A DNA stretch of 64,000 nt, taken from NCBI GenBank assembly GCA_963712435.1, contig CAVQIB010000013.1, positions 62,001-126,000 of the forward strand. The letters run 5' to 3'. Shown piece after piece: positions 19,675-28,945 of the stretch. Both the position numbers and the translations under genes were made by a program. Below the pieces are notes generated by a model, which made no database searches, was not told where the DNA came from, and saw only the letters and a list, made by a program, of their open reading frames with translations. Source of the DNA: Rhodoplanes sp963712435 (GTDB taxonomy: Bacteria > Pseudomonadota > Alphaproteobacteria > Rhizobiales > Xanthobacteraceae). The number at the start of each line of letters is the position of its first letter. Within the stretch, counting starts at the first letter, position 1.

Positions 19675-21561
19675 ATGCCGACCTGTGATCCGACCGACCC
19701 GACCGACGCCCTCGGCAGACGGAAGCTGCTGCGCTTTATCACGTGCGGCTCGGTGGATGACGGCAAGTCGACTCTCATCGGACGCCTGCTGTACGATTCC
19801 AAGCTCATCTTCGACGATCAGCTGACGGCGATCGAACGGGATGCACGGAAATACGGGACCACCGGCGGCGACATCGACCTCGCGCTGCTGCTCGACGGCC
19901 TCGAGGCGGAGCGCGAGCAGGGCATCACGATCGACGTCGCCCACCGCTTCTTTTCCACCGCCAGGCGCGCCTTCATCGCCGCCGATGCGCCGGGGCATGA
20001 ACAATACACGCGCAACATGGCGACCGGCGCCTCGACCGCCGATCTCGCCATCATCCTTGTCGATGCGCGCAAGGGCGTGCTGACCCAAACGAGGCGGCAC
20101 AGCTTCATCTGCTCGCTGCTCGGAATCCGCACGGTCGTGCTCGCGGTGAACAAGATCGATCTGGTCCATTTCTCGGAGGAGAGGTTCCGTCGCATCCTCG
20201 CCGATTACATGGCCTGCGCCGCGAAACTGGATTTCGCCGGCGTCGCTGCGATCCCCATTTCGGCGCGCTTCGGCGACAACCTCGTCACCCGCTCGACCCG
20301 CACGCCCTGGTACGACGGCCCGACCTTGCTGGATTGCCTGGAGACGACGGACATTGCGTCGGACCTGGCGTCCAAGCCGTTCCGGTTCCCCGTGCAGTGG
20401 GTCAACCGACCCGACGCCGACTTCCGCGGCTATGCCGGCACGCTCGCCTCGGGCGCGCTCGCCGTCGGCGACGCCGTCGTCGTCGCGGGCTCCGGCCGGG
20501 AAACGCGGGTGCAGCGGATCGTCACCTTCGACGGCGATCGTCGGCGCGCGGACGCGGGCGACGCCGTGACACTGACGCTCGCCGATGATTTGGACATTGC
20601 GCGCGGAGACGTGCTTGCAGATGTCGACAACCGTCCGGAGGTGGCCGACCAGTTCGCCGCGCATGTCGTTTGGATGAGCGAAGAGCCGATGCTGCCGGGC
20701 CGGCGTTATCTCGTCCGGATCGGCACGAACACCGTTCCGGGCAGCGTCACCACGCTCAAGCACAAGATCGACGTCAACTCGCTCGACCACATTGCGGGCC
20801 GAGCGCTGCATCTCAACGAGATCGGCTTCTGCAATCTGTGGACGGCAAGTCCGGTCGCTTTCGACGCCTATCGCGAGAATCGGAAGACCGGCGCCTTCGT
20901 GTTGATCGATAGCGTGAGCCACACGACGGTCGGCGCCGGCATGATCGCCTTTCCGCTGCGCCGCGCAACCAGCATTCAGCATCAGAGCCATTCGGTCGAC
21001 CAGCGGGCGCGGGCGATGCTGAAGCAGCAAAGGCCGTGCATTTTGTGGTTCACCGGCCTGTCCGGCTCCGGCAAATCGACGATCGCCGATTGCGTCGAGA
21101 GGGCGCTGCACGAACGCGGCTTTCATACCATGCTCTTGGACGGCGACAACGTCCGGCACGGACTCAGTCGCGACCTTGGCTTCACCGACGCCGACCGCGT
21201 CGAAAACATTCGTCGGGTCGGCGAGGTCGCGAAGCTGTTCGTGGAGGCGGGCATGGTCGTGCTGTGTTGTTTCATTTCGCCGTTCCGCGCGGAGCGGCAA
21301 GTCGTTCGCGAACTGGTCGGGCCGGGCGAGTTCGTCGAGGTCTTCGTCGACGTGCCGATCGAAGAGTGCATCCGGCGCGATCCGAAAGGCCTCTACGGGA
21401 GGGCGCTCGCAGGAAAGCTCAAGAACTTCACCGGAATCGACAGCCCGTACGAGCCGCCCGACGCGCCGATGTTCCGCATTAACGCGGCTGAGCGCACGCC
21501 GGAAGCATGCGCGGCGCCCCTGATCGAATGGGCGCTCGCGAACCTCGCGCGGGTGTCATGA
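19675..21561 (+). CDS. cysNC: Bifunctional sulfate adenylyltransferase subunit 1 / adenylylsulfate kinase
   Basis: 628 residues, intact. Residues 1-440 are the CysN GTPase (P-loop GSVDDGKSTLIGRLLYD, G3 DAPGHEQYTRNM, G4 NKIDLV). Residues about 450-628 are CysC, the APS kinase (P-loop GLSGSGKST, DGDNVRHGLSRDLGF). With CysD this gives the complete route from sulfate to PAPS, the donor for sulfotransferases. This NodPQ-type fusion is widespread in rhizobia, where one copy serves Nod-factor or polysaccharide sulfation. Placement inside a polysaccharide locus suggests the same, although no sulfotransferase was found in the window. Confidence 0.93.
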   Translation: MPTCDPTDPTDALGRRKLLRFITCGSVDDGKSTLIGRLLYDSKLIFDDQLTAIERDARKYGTTGGDIDLALLLDGLEAEREQGITIDVAHRFFSTARRAFIAADAPGHEQYTRNMATGASTADLAIILVDARKGVLTQTRRHSFICSLLGIRTVVLAVNKIDLVHFSEERFRRILADYMACAAKLDFAGVAAIPISARFGDNLVTRSTRTPWYDGPTLLDCLETTDIASDLASKPFRFPVQWVNRPDADFRGYAGTLASGALAVGDAVVVAGSGRETRVQRIVTFDGDRRRADAGDAVTLTLADDLDIARGDVLADVDNRPEVADQFAAHVVWMSEEPMLPGRRYLVRIGTNTVPGSVTTLKHKIDVNSLDHIAGRALHLNEIGFCNLWTASPVAFDAYRENRKTGAFVLIDSVSHTTVGAGMIAFPLRRATSIQHQSHSVDQRARAMLKQQRPCILWFTGLSGSGKSTIADCVERALHERGFHTMLLDGDNVRHGLSRDLGFTDADRVENIRRVGEVAKLFVEAGMVVLCCFISPFRAERQVVRELVGPGEFVEVFVDVPIEECIRRDPKGLYGRALAGKLKNFTGIDSPYEPPDAPMFRINAAERTPEACAAPLIEWALANLARVS

Positions 21562-21646
21562 TGACGGGACGGGACAATCGCTGTTCGTCGCGCCACGCGT
21601 TCTGATCAATGGGAAGGCGCCTGCCGCCACCGCTCAGGAGATCGTA

Positions 21647-22903
21647 TCAGGCGCCGCTGGCGCGCGCGAAACCTGCCCGGCCTTGCACATCGAGAAAGCC
21701 GTGCAGTTCGCCCCATGCGGCTTGAAACTGCGGGGTTGCGGGCAGCCAGTGCAATTCGAACGGCAGCCGGTATTTCCAGCCGCCTTGTTCGCCCTCGCGC
21801 CTGCCGAGACGCTGCGACCAGGCGCGGTGGATAAATCCGAGCGCGTCGGAACTGGTGTCCGCCGCCGTCGGGAGCCATCTGCGCAGCGCCAGAACGAGGC
21901 GCGCAGACGCAGTCCATGGGACGTCCTTGAGCAGAATGCCGGTCAGATGGCGGCTGTCCGCTTCTCTCCATGTCGCTTTGGTGACCGTGAATTTGGGTCG
22001 GTCGTCCGGCCAATGCCGCGCCATTTGCGACCAGTAATATTCCGGGTCGAACTCCTTGGAGAAATAGGCGGCGTGAACCACGTCCATGATCTTGAAGAAG
22101 TCCGATTCGGTCAGCTCCGCTTCCTTGGCATGCGTTCGGTAGAACTCCCGCACATGCTGGACGTAGGTCTGGTATGCGCCGACGAGCTGGCGCGGATCGT
22201 CCGCGAACCAGTAATGCGTCTGCCACTTGTCGCGCTCCGGCTCTGCCGGCGAGCAGGACTGGCGCGCCGCATAGATCAGCGGCAACCGGTGGACCTTGCC
22301 TTTGATCAGCGCCGCGACGGACTGATAAAGCTCTTGATAGTGCAGAGTGGGCAGGACCGCGGCGCCATGCACGACGTCGCGCAGGTCCGCCGTGCGGAAC
22401 AGGCCGTAAAACAGCAATTCGTAGCGCGCCATGAGGGCGTATACGCGGGCGAGCGGATGCGCGGCGTCATTGCCCGGGCCGGAATACTCGAAGGCGAGAT
22501 GGACCGTGCGTCCGTCTTCCCGGAAGTTGAGGTACAGCCCGTGCGCGCTGACGAAGTCGGCATGTTCTTCCAGGAAGCGAATGGCGGCCCGCAGACCCTC
22601 GGGGAAGACGAGATCGTCGTCGGCGCAGAAGGAGACCGTCGGCGTCTCCACGGACTGCAGCCCTTGGGCAAGTTTCTGGATCATCGGCAGCGTCGACGGA
22701 TACGTCATGCGTCGAAGATTTGCGCCGAGTCCGGCGAGCGTCGCCGCATTCCGATCAGCGATCTCCGGATGGCTGGAATCGAGGACGAGCAGGGGCAGTT
22801 CAGGCGTCCGTCGTGCGTAGTAGCGCACGAGCCGCTCGAGAAATTCCGGGCGATTGAATGTGGGAATGATCAGCGTGTGATCGGAGAGCGACGAAACGGT
22901 CAT
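21647..22903 (-). CDS. TIGR00180-type (GT-A) glycosyltransferase
   Basis: 418 residues from the ATG at 22901-22903 (MTVSSLSDHTLIIPTFNRPEFL). The N-terminal GT-A fold has the nucleotide-binding strand LIIPTFNRP and the metal-binding region SFCADDDLVFPEG (DDD). A following acceptor-side helical region is Trp/Tyr-rich (YWFADDPRQLVGAYQTYV). This matches the TIGR00180 glycosyltransferase domain of surface-polysaccharide loci. The frame is intact. It is the last gene of the long minus-strand run and converges on cysNC with about 85 bases between stops, in which a loose GGCGCCTG/CAGGCGCC inverted repeat (21616-21655) could act in termination. Confidence 0.75.
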   Translation of the reverse strand: MTVSSLSDHTLIIPTFNRPEFLERLVRYYARRTPELPLLVLDSSHPEIADRNAATLAGLGANLRRMTYPSTLPMIQKLAQGLQSVETPTVSFCADDDLVFPEGLRAAIRFLEEHADFVSAHGLYLNFREDGRTVHLAFEYSGPGNDAAHPLARVYALMARYELLFYGLFRTADLRDVVHGAAVLPTLHYQELYQSVAALIKGKVHRLPLIYAARQSCSPAEPERDKWQTHYWFADDPRQLVGAYQTYVQHVREFYRTHAKEAELTESDFFKIMDVVHAAYFSKEFDPEYYWSQMARHWPDDRPKFTVTKATWREADSRHLTGILLKDVPWTASARLVLALRRWLPTAADTSSDALGFIHRAWSQRLGRREGEQGGWKYRLPFELHWLPATPQFQAAWGELHGFLDVQGRAGFARASGA

Positions 22904-22997
22904 CGGGATAATGCTGAAGGCTGAGCGGAGATGAACACGAGCGCGGCCGGCATGCCGCGAGCGGAATGCATGCGGAGACCGAGGCTGCCGCCCGCGA

Positions 22998-24146
22998 TCA
23001 ACGGGATACTCCCTGCGGGTTTGCGGCGAGCCACTTCTGGCGCTCCTCGTCAAACTTCGCGACGAAGTCGGGATTGTCCGCCGCCCAGCGGCGGATCGCC
23101 TGCCGGCGGCTTTCGATATGGGCGGGAACGAGATCGGGCGTGAGCCGGACCATGAAGTCCTCCGGCAGCCCTTGCACGGTCGAGGCCGGCAACGCTCGCC
23201 TGAATGCCGCGCCCCATTTCCAGGGAGAAATGGAACGGGTCGTTCCAATAGGTCATGACGGCGGTGCGACCGGCTCATAGACCCACGCGTTCGGTTGCGA
23301 GAAGCTGTAGATGGGCGCGATCTGGCTCAGCCGCGTCAGCCATTGCTCCACCAGCGGCCAGGCCCCGATAGCGTCGAAATAGTAATCGACATAGGCGTGG
23401 TTGGGACGAGACGATGAAGACGAGCTCCAGCCCCTTTGCGCGGGCGAGCTCCATTGATATCGCGGACGGTGTCGAAGGCCGGTTCATGCAGGCGCAAACC
23501 GAGCCCGTCCTTCGGGTGGTGATTCCATATGCCCGCGGGAAAACCGCGAAGATGGAGCCTGAGGGTCCCGGCGGATAATAGAAGTAGCCGCCCGGCTTGA
23601 TTTCGTAGGTCGGCCGCCCGATCAGCGCATTGTGGAAAAACGTTGCAACGGAATCCCACAATGCGTTCGAACTGATGAAGAGGGTGCCGTGTTCCAGAGA
23701 ACCATCGCTTTCAGTCCGCAACCTCCCGGTTCTGCGCCCTGTCCGAGAAAGTTGTAGACGAACAACTCGACGAAAACCGTCTTGAGACTCGGGTCGAGCC
23801 GCAGATAGTTGTCGAGGTGAGTGATGTTCAGCGACAAGGAACTCGCCGGGATCGAGGCGTTGTAGGCCGGCGCGAACCGCGTGCCGTCGAGAACCGATGG
23901 ATCGATCGACTGGTGGATGCGCGACGTCCCGAGGAACACGGTCTGCGGCTGGCGGCGCCAGACCTCGTACGGCTTGATCAGCCGGTCGATGTCGAGCCGC
24001 TTGGGCTTGAGCGCATTCACGCCCTGGATCGTAGCATGGACCGGCGACACGCCGTACGGATCGATCAACAGGGTGAACGCAAGCAAAGCGAGCGCCCAGC
24101 CGAACGCGGCCGCGACGAGATAGCGAAGATAGCGGGAAGCGATCAT
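22998..24146 (-). pseudogene. AlgJ/DltD-like SGNH acyltransferase partner, multiply frameshifted
   Basis: The start MIASRYLRYLVAAAFGWALALL at 24146 gives a membrane anchor. The SGNH-like block VFLGTSRIHQSIDPSVLDG follows, and further conserved pieces can be stitched from three frames: SNALWDSVATFFHNALIG, NHHPKDGLGLRLHEPAFDT, ELARAKGLELVFIVS, AYVDYYFDAIGAWP and finally NDPFHFSLEMG with the Asp-x-x-His pair. I count about six frame changes, three consistent with lost bases and three with extra bases, netting zero over 1149 bases. That is far more than in intact neighbours and of mixed sign, so real decay is possible as well as local sequence error. A close relative lies on the other side of the algI-like gene. 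Confidence 0.65.
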
Positions 24147-24147
24147 G

Positions 24148-25737
24148 TCAGAACTGGAAATACAGGAACGGGCTGACGCGGGACAGTCCGAGCACGCAAA
24201 ACACGAACAGCCCGCCGAGCACGAACGCCACGCGTGCGTCGAGCCGGTTCAACGCGAACAGCGCGCCTTTCTGTTGCTCGGCCGGGAGCCCGAGCGCCGG
24301 ATCGAACGCCCGGAACAACTGGTAGGTGTTCGGCATCGCAAACGCGATGATCGCCACGATGAGCAGCACCAATCCGACGGGCTTCGCCGCGGTCGCGAGA
24401 TAGTCGGGGGGCAGAGCCGGCGGCCACAGCTCGCGCGGCTTGAACCATTCGATGATGTTGAACAGGCCGCTGCTTCCGAACTGCACGGAGAAGAACTTCG
24501 CAAAGGAGGCCCATCCGAGCGGGCTGGTGTCGGGAATAAGCGCGGAGAGCATCGCTCGCGCACTGGCGAGGCTGTCCGCGCGGAACGGCACCCAGGCCAG
24601 GTTGACGGCGGTGAACGTCGCCAGCACCCCGACGGCGGTCGCGATCCGGCCCGTGAATGGGCGCGAACGACTGAGCGGAAGCGCCTGCCAGGCGTGGTTG
24701 ATCGCAAGCAGGAGCCCGTGCGCTCCGCCCCACAGCACGAAGGTCCAATTGGCGCCGTGCCACAGCCCCCCCAGCAGCATGACGATCGCGAGATTGAGAT
24801 ACCGCCGGACCGGCCCGCGCCGGTTTCCGCCGAGCGGGAAGTAGAGATAATCCCGCAGGAAACGCGAAAGCGTCATGTGCCAGCGGCGCCAGAAATCGAT
24901 GATGTTGGATGACTTGTAGGGCGAGTAGAAGTTCACCGGCAGTATGATCCCGAACATGCGCGCAAGCCCGACCGCCATGTCCGAATAGCCCGAGAAGTCG
25001 AAATAGATCTGGAAGGTATAGGACAGCACCGCAATCCACGCCGAGGCGGCGTCGAGCGGAAGGCCGGCCCTGACCGTCGCATAGCCCGCATCGGCGTATA
25101 CGGCGACGGTGTCGGCGATCCCCACCTTCTTGAACAGGCCCACGATGAAAATGCTGAAGCCGACGGCGAGATCGGCTTTGAAGTCACGTTTCCACGCAGT
25201 GGCGAGCTGCGGCATCATCTCCGAATGGTGGACGATCGGGCCGGCGATCAGTTGCGGGAAGAACGTCACGAACAACGCGTAGTTCAGGACCGTGAAATTG
25301 CGCACCAGCCCCCGATAGGCGTCGACCAGGAAGGCGATCTTCTGGAACGTGATGAACGAGATGCCGATGGGGAGGATGATGTTCGGAATGGTCCAACCCG
25401 CGCCGAACAGATGATCGACATTGGCGACGAAAAAGCCGGCATATTTAAAATAGCCGAGAAGACACAGGTTGAAACAGATGCCGGCGGTCAGCGCCGCCCG
25501 TGACAACCGGGGAGGCAGGCGGCCGTCGAGCAGCAGCTTTCCGAACGCCAGATTGACGGTGATCGACAGCGCCAGAAGCAGGAGGAACTCGGGCTTCCAG
25601 TAGCCGTAATAGACGATCGAGGCGATCACCAGCCAGCCGACCGGCCAGACCGGGTTCGCCGCCGTGCGGACGAACGAAAAAACCGCAAGAACGATCGGCA
25701 GAAAGAGAAAGATGAAGACGTAGGAATTGAATAGCAT
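24148..25737 (-). CDS. MBOAT-family O-acyltransferase (AlgI-like)
   Basis: 529 residues, intact. At least ten hydrophobic segments, the motif FDFSGYSDMAVGLARMFGI, WRRWHMTLSRFLRDYLYFPLGGNR and the catalytic-histidine block LLGGLWHGANWTFVLWGGAHG identify an AlgI/PatA-type membrane-bound O-acyltransferase. In alginate and cellulose acetylation this protein passes acetyl groups through the inner membrane to periplasmic SGNH partners (AlgJ, AlgX). Here it is flanked, on the same strand and one base from the next start, by two SGNH-type genes, so an acetylation module for the exported glycan is well supported by context. Confidence 0.9.
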   Translation of the reverse strand: MLFNSYVFIFLFLPIVLAVFSFVRTAANPVWPVGWLVIASIVYYGYWKPEFLLLLALSITVNLAFGKLLLDGRLPPRLSRAALTAGICFNLCLLGYFKYAGFFVANVDHLFGAGWTIPNIILPIGISFITFQKIAFLVDAYRGLVRNFTVLNYALFVTFFPQLIAGPIVHHSEMMPQLATAWKRDFKADLAVGFSIFIVGLFKKVGIADTVAVYADAGYATVRAGLPLDAASAWIAVLSYTFQIYFDFSGYSDMAVGLARMFGIILPVNFYSPYKSSNIIDFWRRWHMTLSRFLRDYLYFPLGGNRRGPVRRYLNLAIVMLLGGLWHGANWTFVLWGGAHGLLLAINHAWQALPLSRSRPFTGRIATAVGVLATFTAVNLAWVPFRADSLASARAMLSALIPDTSPLGWASFAKFFSVQFGSSGLFNIIEWFKPRELWPPALPPDYLATAAKPVGLVLLIVAIIAFAMPNTYQLFRAFDPALGLPAEQQKGALFALNRLDARVAFVLGGLFVFCVLGLSRVSPFLYFQF

Positions 25738-25782
25738 TCGATCGTTCCCGCGGGTTCAAGCCTGATGCGAACCACCGGCCGC

Positions 25783-26915
25783 CTACAAGCCCGTCTCAGC
25801 CTTGCGTCGCTCGAATCGTTCGACGAAGGCGGGGTTTCGCTTGATCCAAGCGTCGAGTCCGGCCCGACGCTCAGCCGATACGTTGTCGACCGTCGCCAGG
25901 GTGACTGGCCTTACGACGCTCGCAGGACTGTAAGGGCCTGGCCTGCCGAGAAAAGCGTTCATCATGACGTCGCCATACGCCAAACTGAAATGTATCGGAT
26001 CGTACCAAAACTTCATCCCGGAACCGGGAACCTCCTCGGTGGCGGCGTTGTAAGCGGCGAAGCTATAGACGTTGTCGTATGACGCCAAGAGGCGAGTTCC
26101 AATCTTCCACCATAGTCCAATATCCCAGAGATTTGAGTCGGTAATCGTCCCAGGGGTAGTTTGGAGCGATCAAGAAAAATACTTTGGCATTGTTGCGTTT
26201 GCATGTCTCTATTATGCGCTCGAGAGCCGAAACAGCCGAAGGTCGAATGGAAAGGGCAGGCATATTCTTGTGAGTGCTCAGAATCAAGTCGATAAACGAT
26301 TTTTCGGAAAACCTGATAGCTGTATCCAAGCCTGGGCCGAAGCGGAAAAAACCTCGTTCTTTTTATCTCCGCTCCTTGGCGTCCCCACGCGTTCGCAAAA
26401 ACCGTCTGCAAGGAGGCGAGATGGGCGTCTGCGCTGAAAAACAGAGAAACGGACGTGCGTGCGAGCCAGTATGCGTCTCTCGGCGCCGGCTCGCTTTGAT
26501 CATGGATGAAATTGTAAAAATACAATTCGATGAAGACATATTTCAGATTTTGATCAACGCCGAAAAAGTCAGCGAGAAGATTTGCGTTTTCGATGAGAGT
26601 GCTTGCCGGGATTGAGGCATTATAAGCGGGCGCGAACGGCGTGCCGTCAAGAACCAAAGGATCGATAGATCGATGGATTCGCGACGTTCCCATAAAAATA
26701 GTGCGTGGTTTATGGACGGCGACCTCAAAAGGTTTGATGATGCGATCGATATCGATACGCTTGGGCTTTGCTGCATTGAAGTTCCGGAGACTGTAATTCA
26801 CTACCGAAACGCCGTACGGATTTACAAGCAATATCAAACAAAAAACGATAGCCGCCCAAAACAGGATGCTCGCCGTTAGAAGCCTGAGAAAAATAGGCGC
26901 GTTTATGGTAGTCAC
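25783..26915 (-). CDS. AlgJ/DltD-like SGNH protein, partner of the MBOAT acyltransferase (frameshifted)
   Basis: Probable GTG start at 26913-26915 (TTINAPIFLRLLTASILFWAA: one membrane anchor). The SGNH-like block TIFMGTSRIHRSIDPLVLDG is followed by ASIPASTLIENANLLADFF. After a frame change near 26330 come MPALSIRPSAVSALERII and VFFLIAPNYPWDD. After another near 26090 come YDNVYSFAAYN and the conserved YDPIHFSLAYG with the Asp-x-x-His pair. The 1133 bases equal 377 codons plus two, matching two extra bases. The middle (26.07-26.9 kb) is visibly richer in A/T than its surroundings. It resembles the broken gene at 22998-24146 in start, SGNH block and C-terminal motif. Confidence 0.72.
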
Positions 26916-27091
26916 GTGCGAAACAGGTATAACATGCGACCCATCGACGGCTGCGCCGCTTTCGGATCGATGGAGGAGAATGGACGGCGCGGTTCTGGCG
27001 TTCGGATCGCGGTTGAGACGACTACCACTGAGACTTGCCGGTTGAAAGCTCGCGTTGGCATGACAAACCGGCGGGCGCGCACCGCGCCGCG

Positions 27092-28258
27092 TCATGCGGG
27101 CTCGCGGGCGAGGGCGGGCGGAACGACGAGATCGAATCCGGGTTGACCGATCCGGGCGGCCACCGCCCGCGCCACCGGCGGGATCAGCGCGACATAGGTC
27201 GCAGACCCGGCGGGAATATCCGTGGGCTTGAGGATCGGACGGCCGAACAAGGTTGCGCTCGAACGGCTCGGGTCCTCGTCGACGAAAAAGGCCACGCGCT
27301 CGCCGAGTTGTCCGAACAGCCACATCGCGGCGATCGACGTGCCGAACAATCCGAACGGCTTGCCGCGATCGGCCGCTTGGCGCGCGCCGGCGACGACGTG
27401 GTGCAGCCAGCGGATCTGCGCCTGCACGCGCCGGAGCGCATCGCGCGGATCACGGGGAGGGGGCGCTTCGGCGGCCTTCGCGGGCACGGCGACCGCCGAC
27501 AATTCCTTGGTCACCCAGTCGTTGCGAAGCGCCACGGCGTCGAGCCCGGCGCGGGCGAGCAGCCGCGCGAGATCGCGCTGCGCGAAGTGCGAGGCGTGGT
27601 CGGCCACGAGGAGATCGAACGGCGTGGCCTCGGCGTCCGGCACCTCGATCAGCATGCGGCCATGCTCCGCCAGCTTCGGCCGCAATGCGCGCAGCGCCTC
27701 GATCGGCTCGGGAAAGTGTTCGAGCGAGTGCATCATGGTGATGACGTCGAATCCCGGCGGAAGGTCGGCGAGCGCTCCCGTGTAAAGCCCGGAGAAGCCG
27801 GGTATCCGGGACAAGGTCGGCTCGTTCAAGGCGCTCAGTTCGTGGCCCCATAGCTGCCAGCGCGGGCGGAAGGCGGCGAAGGCCGACAGGAGCGCGCCGT
27901 TCCCGCAACCGACATCGAGCACTTTTCCGCTCTGCGGCTGCGGGCTCGCCTCGTCGAGGCGATCGAGCAGCACCGCGCTGCGCAAGCGCGGCGTTCCCGT
28001 CGCGGGATCGAAGACCGCCTGCTCGACCCCGCCCGATTGGAAGTAAACCTCATAGGCCCGGTAGATCGTGTCGGCGTCGGCATGCCACTGCGCATCCGCC
28101 GGCTTCTGGACGGCGCCGCAATTGCCGCAGACGGCGATGCGGCCGCCCGCCGCGAACGGCTTGCAGTCCGACGTCACACGGGCGAGGGACCCGAACTCGG
28201 GTATCTCCTCGAGTTCGCGTTCGCCGCAGATTCTGCAGGCATGCTCGGCCAGCGCCAT
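27092..28258 (-). CDS. Zinc-ribbon class I SAM methyltransferase (sugar C-methyltransferase-like)
   Basis: 388 residues, intact, starting MALAEHACRICGERELEEI. The N-terminal CRIC ... CGNC pairs form a zinc ribbon as in C-methyltransferases of deoxysugar synthesis. The SAM site is VLDVGCGNGALLSAFAAF with IMMHSLEHFPEPIEAL. The C-terminal third has a second Rossmann-like region (PFGLFGTSIAAMWLFGQLGERV, FVDEDPSRS), also typical of the NovU/TylC3 architecture. It could methylate a keto-sugar nucleotide or be a diverged member acting on another part of the glycan. It lies downstream of the rfbC-like gene on the same strand. Confidence 0.75.
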   Translation of the reverse strand: MALAEHACRICGERELEEIPEFGSLARVTSDCKPFAAGGRIAVCGNCGAVQKPADAQWHADADTIYRAYEVYFQSGGVEQAVFDPATGTPRLRSAVLLDRLDEASPQPQSGKVLDVGCGNGALLSAFAAFRPRWQLWGHELSALNEPTLSRIPGFSGLYTGALADLPPGFDVITMMHSLEHFPEPIEALRALRPKLAEHGRMLIEVPDAEATPFDLLVADHASHFAQRDLARLLARAGLDAVALRNDWVTKELSAVAVPAKAAEAPPPRDPRDALRRVQAQIRWLHHVVAGARQAADRGKPFGLFGTSIAAMWLFGQLGERVAFFVDEDPSRSSATLFGRPILKPTDIPAGSATYVALIPPVARAVAARIGQPGFDLVVPPALAREPA

Positions 28259-28356
28259 GATTTTCCCTCGTCAGATCGGCGGCACGGTATCGGGAGGTCT
28301 TCGTCCGCTCAAGGTCAGCACGCAGCTCAGGCGTCTGCCGGGCGGGCCGGACCGAG

Positions 28357-28897
28357 TCATCGCCCGTCCAGCAGCGGCAGGGCGCGGTCGCGCTCGGAGA
28401 TTATTCTCGTCTCCGCCGCCGGCCACGTGATGGCGATCGTCGGGTCGTTCCACCGCACGCCGCGCGCCGCCTCGGCCCGGTAGGGCTCCGAAATATGATA
28501 GATCACGTCGGCGTCGTCGGTGAGCGTCTGGAAACCGTGCGCAAAGCCGGTCGGAATGTAAAGCGCGCGGTGATCGGCGGCGGTCAGTTCAATTCCGTAC
28601 CACTTCCCGAATTGTTCAGAACTCGGGCCGCAGATCGACGGCGACATCGAAGATCGCGCCCGCGTTGCAGCGAACCAGCTTCGTCTCCGCATAGGGGGCC
28701 GCCTGAAAGTGCAGTCCGCGCAGCGTGCCGCGTTTGCGGTTGAACGAGACGCTCCATTGCGGGAAGTCCGTGCACAGTCCCGCCCGTCCGAAGATGTCGC
28801 GGCAGTACACCCGCGAGAACGAGCCCCGCTCATCCGCGATGGGCTGCGGCACGATCACGAACAGTCCTGCGAGCGGCGTCGGCTGGATGTCGATCAT
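28357..28897 (-). CDS. rfbC: dTDP/CDP-4-dehydro-6-deoxysugar 3,5-epimerase (RfbC-like; frameshifted)
   Basis: The cupin epimerase motifs are present: RGSFSRVYCRDIF, RGTLRGLHFQAAPYAETKLVRC (catalytic-site His in LRGLHFQ), then after a frame change at about 28620 (VAVDLRP to SSEQFGKWYG) comes ALYIPTGFAHGFQTL and a Tyr/His region. The 541 bases equal 180 codons plus one, so one extra base. The corrected length is about 179 residues, normal for RmlC/RfbC. It epimerises C3 and/or C5 of a 4-keto-6-deoxy sugar nucleotide. As no dTDP-glucose pathway (rmlA) is present while rfbFG are, its substrate here may be the CDP-linked, C-methylated intermediate (inference). Confidence 0.85.
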
Positions 28898-28945
28898 GCT
28901 TGTACGATGCCGCTGCGAGACGTTGTCGGCGCGGGCGCGCGAAAC

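Noticed and set aside
19024..21300. 758-codon minus-strand open frame
   Set aside because: Shadow of cysD/cysNC; low-complexity His/Arg/Asp composition and no domain.
21616..21655. GGCGCCTG/CAGGCGCC inverted repeat between convergent genes as an intrinsic terminator
   Set aside because: The loop is about 24 bases, there is no T-run, and the repeat overlaps the glycosyltransferase coding end; only mentioned as possible.
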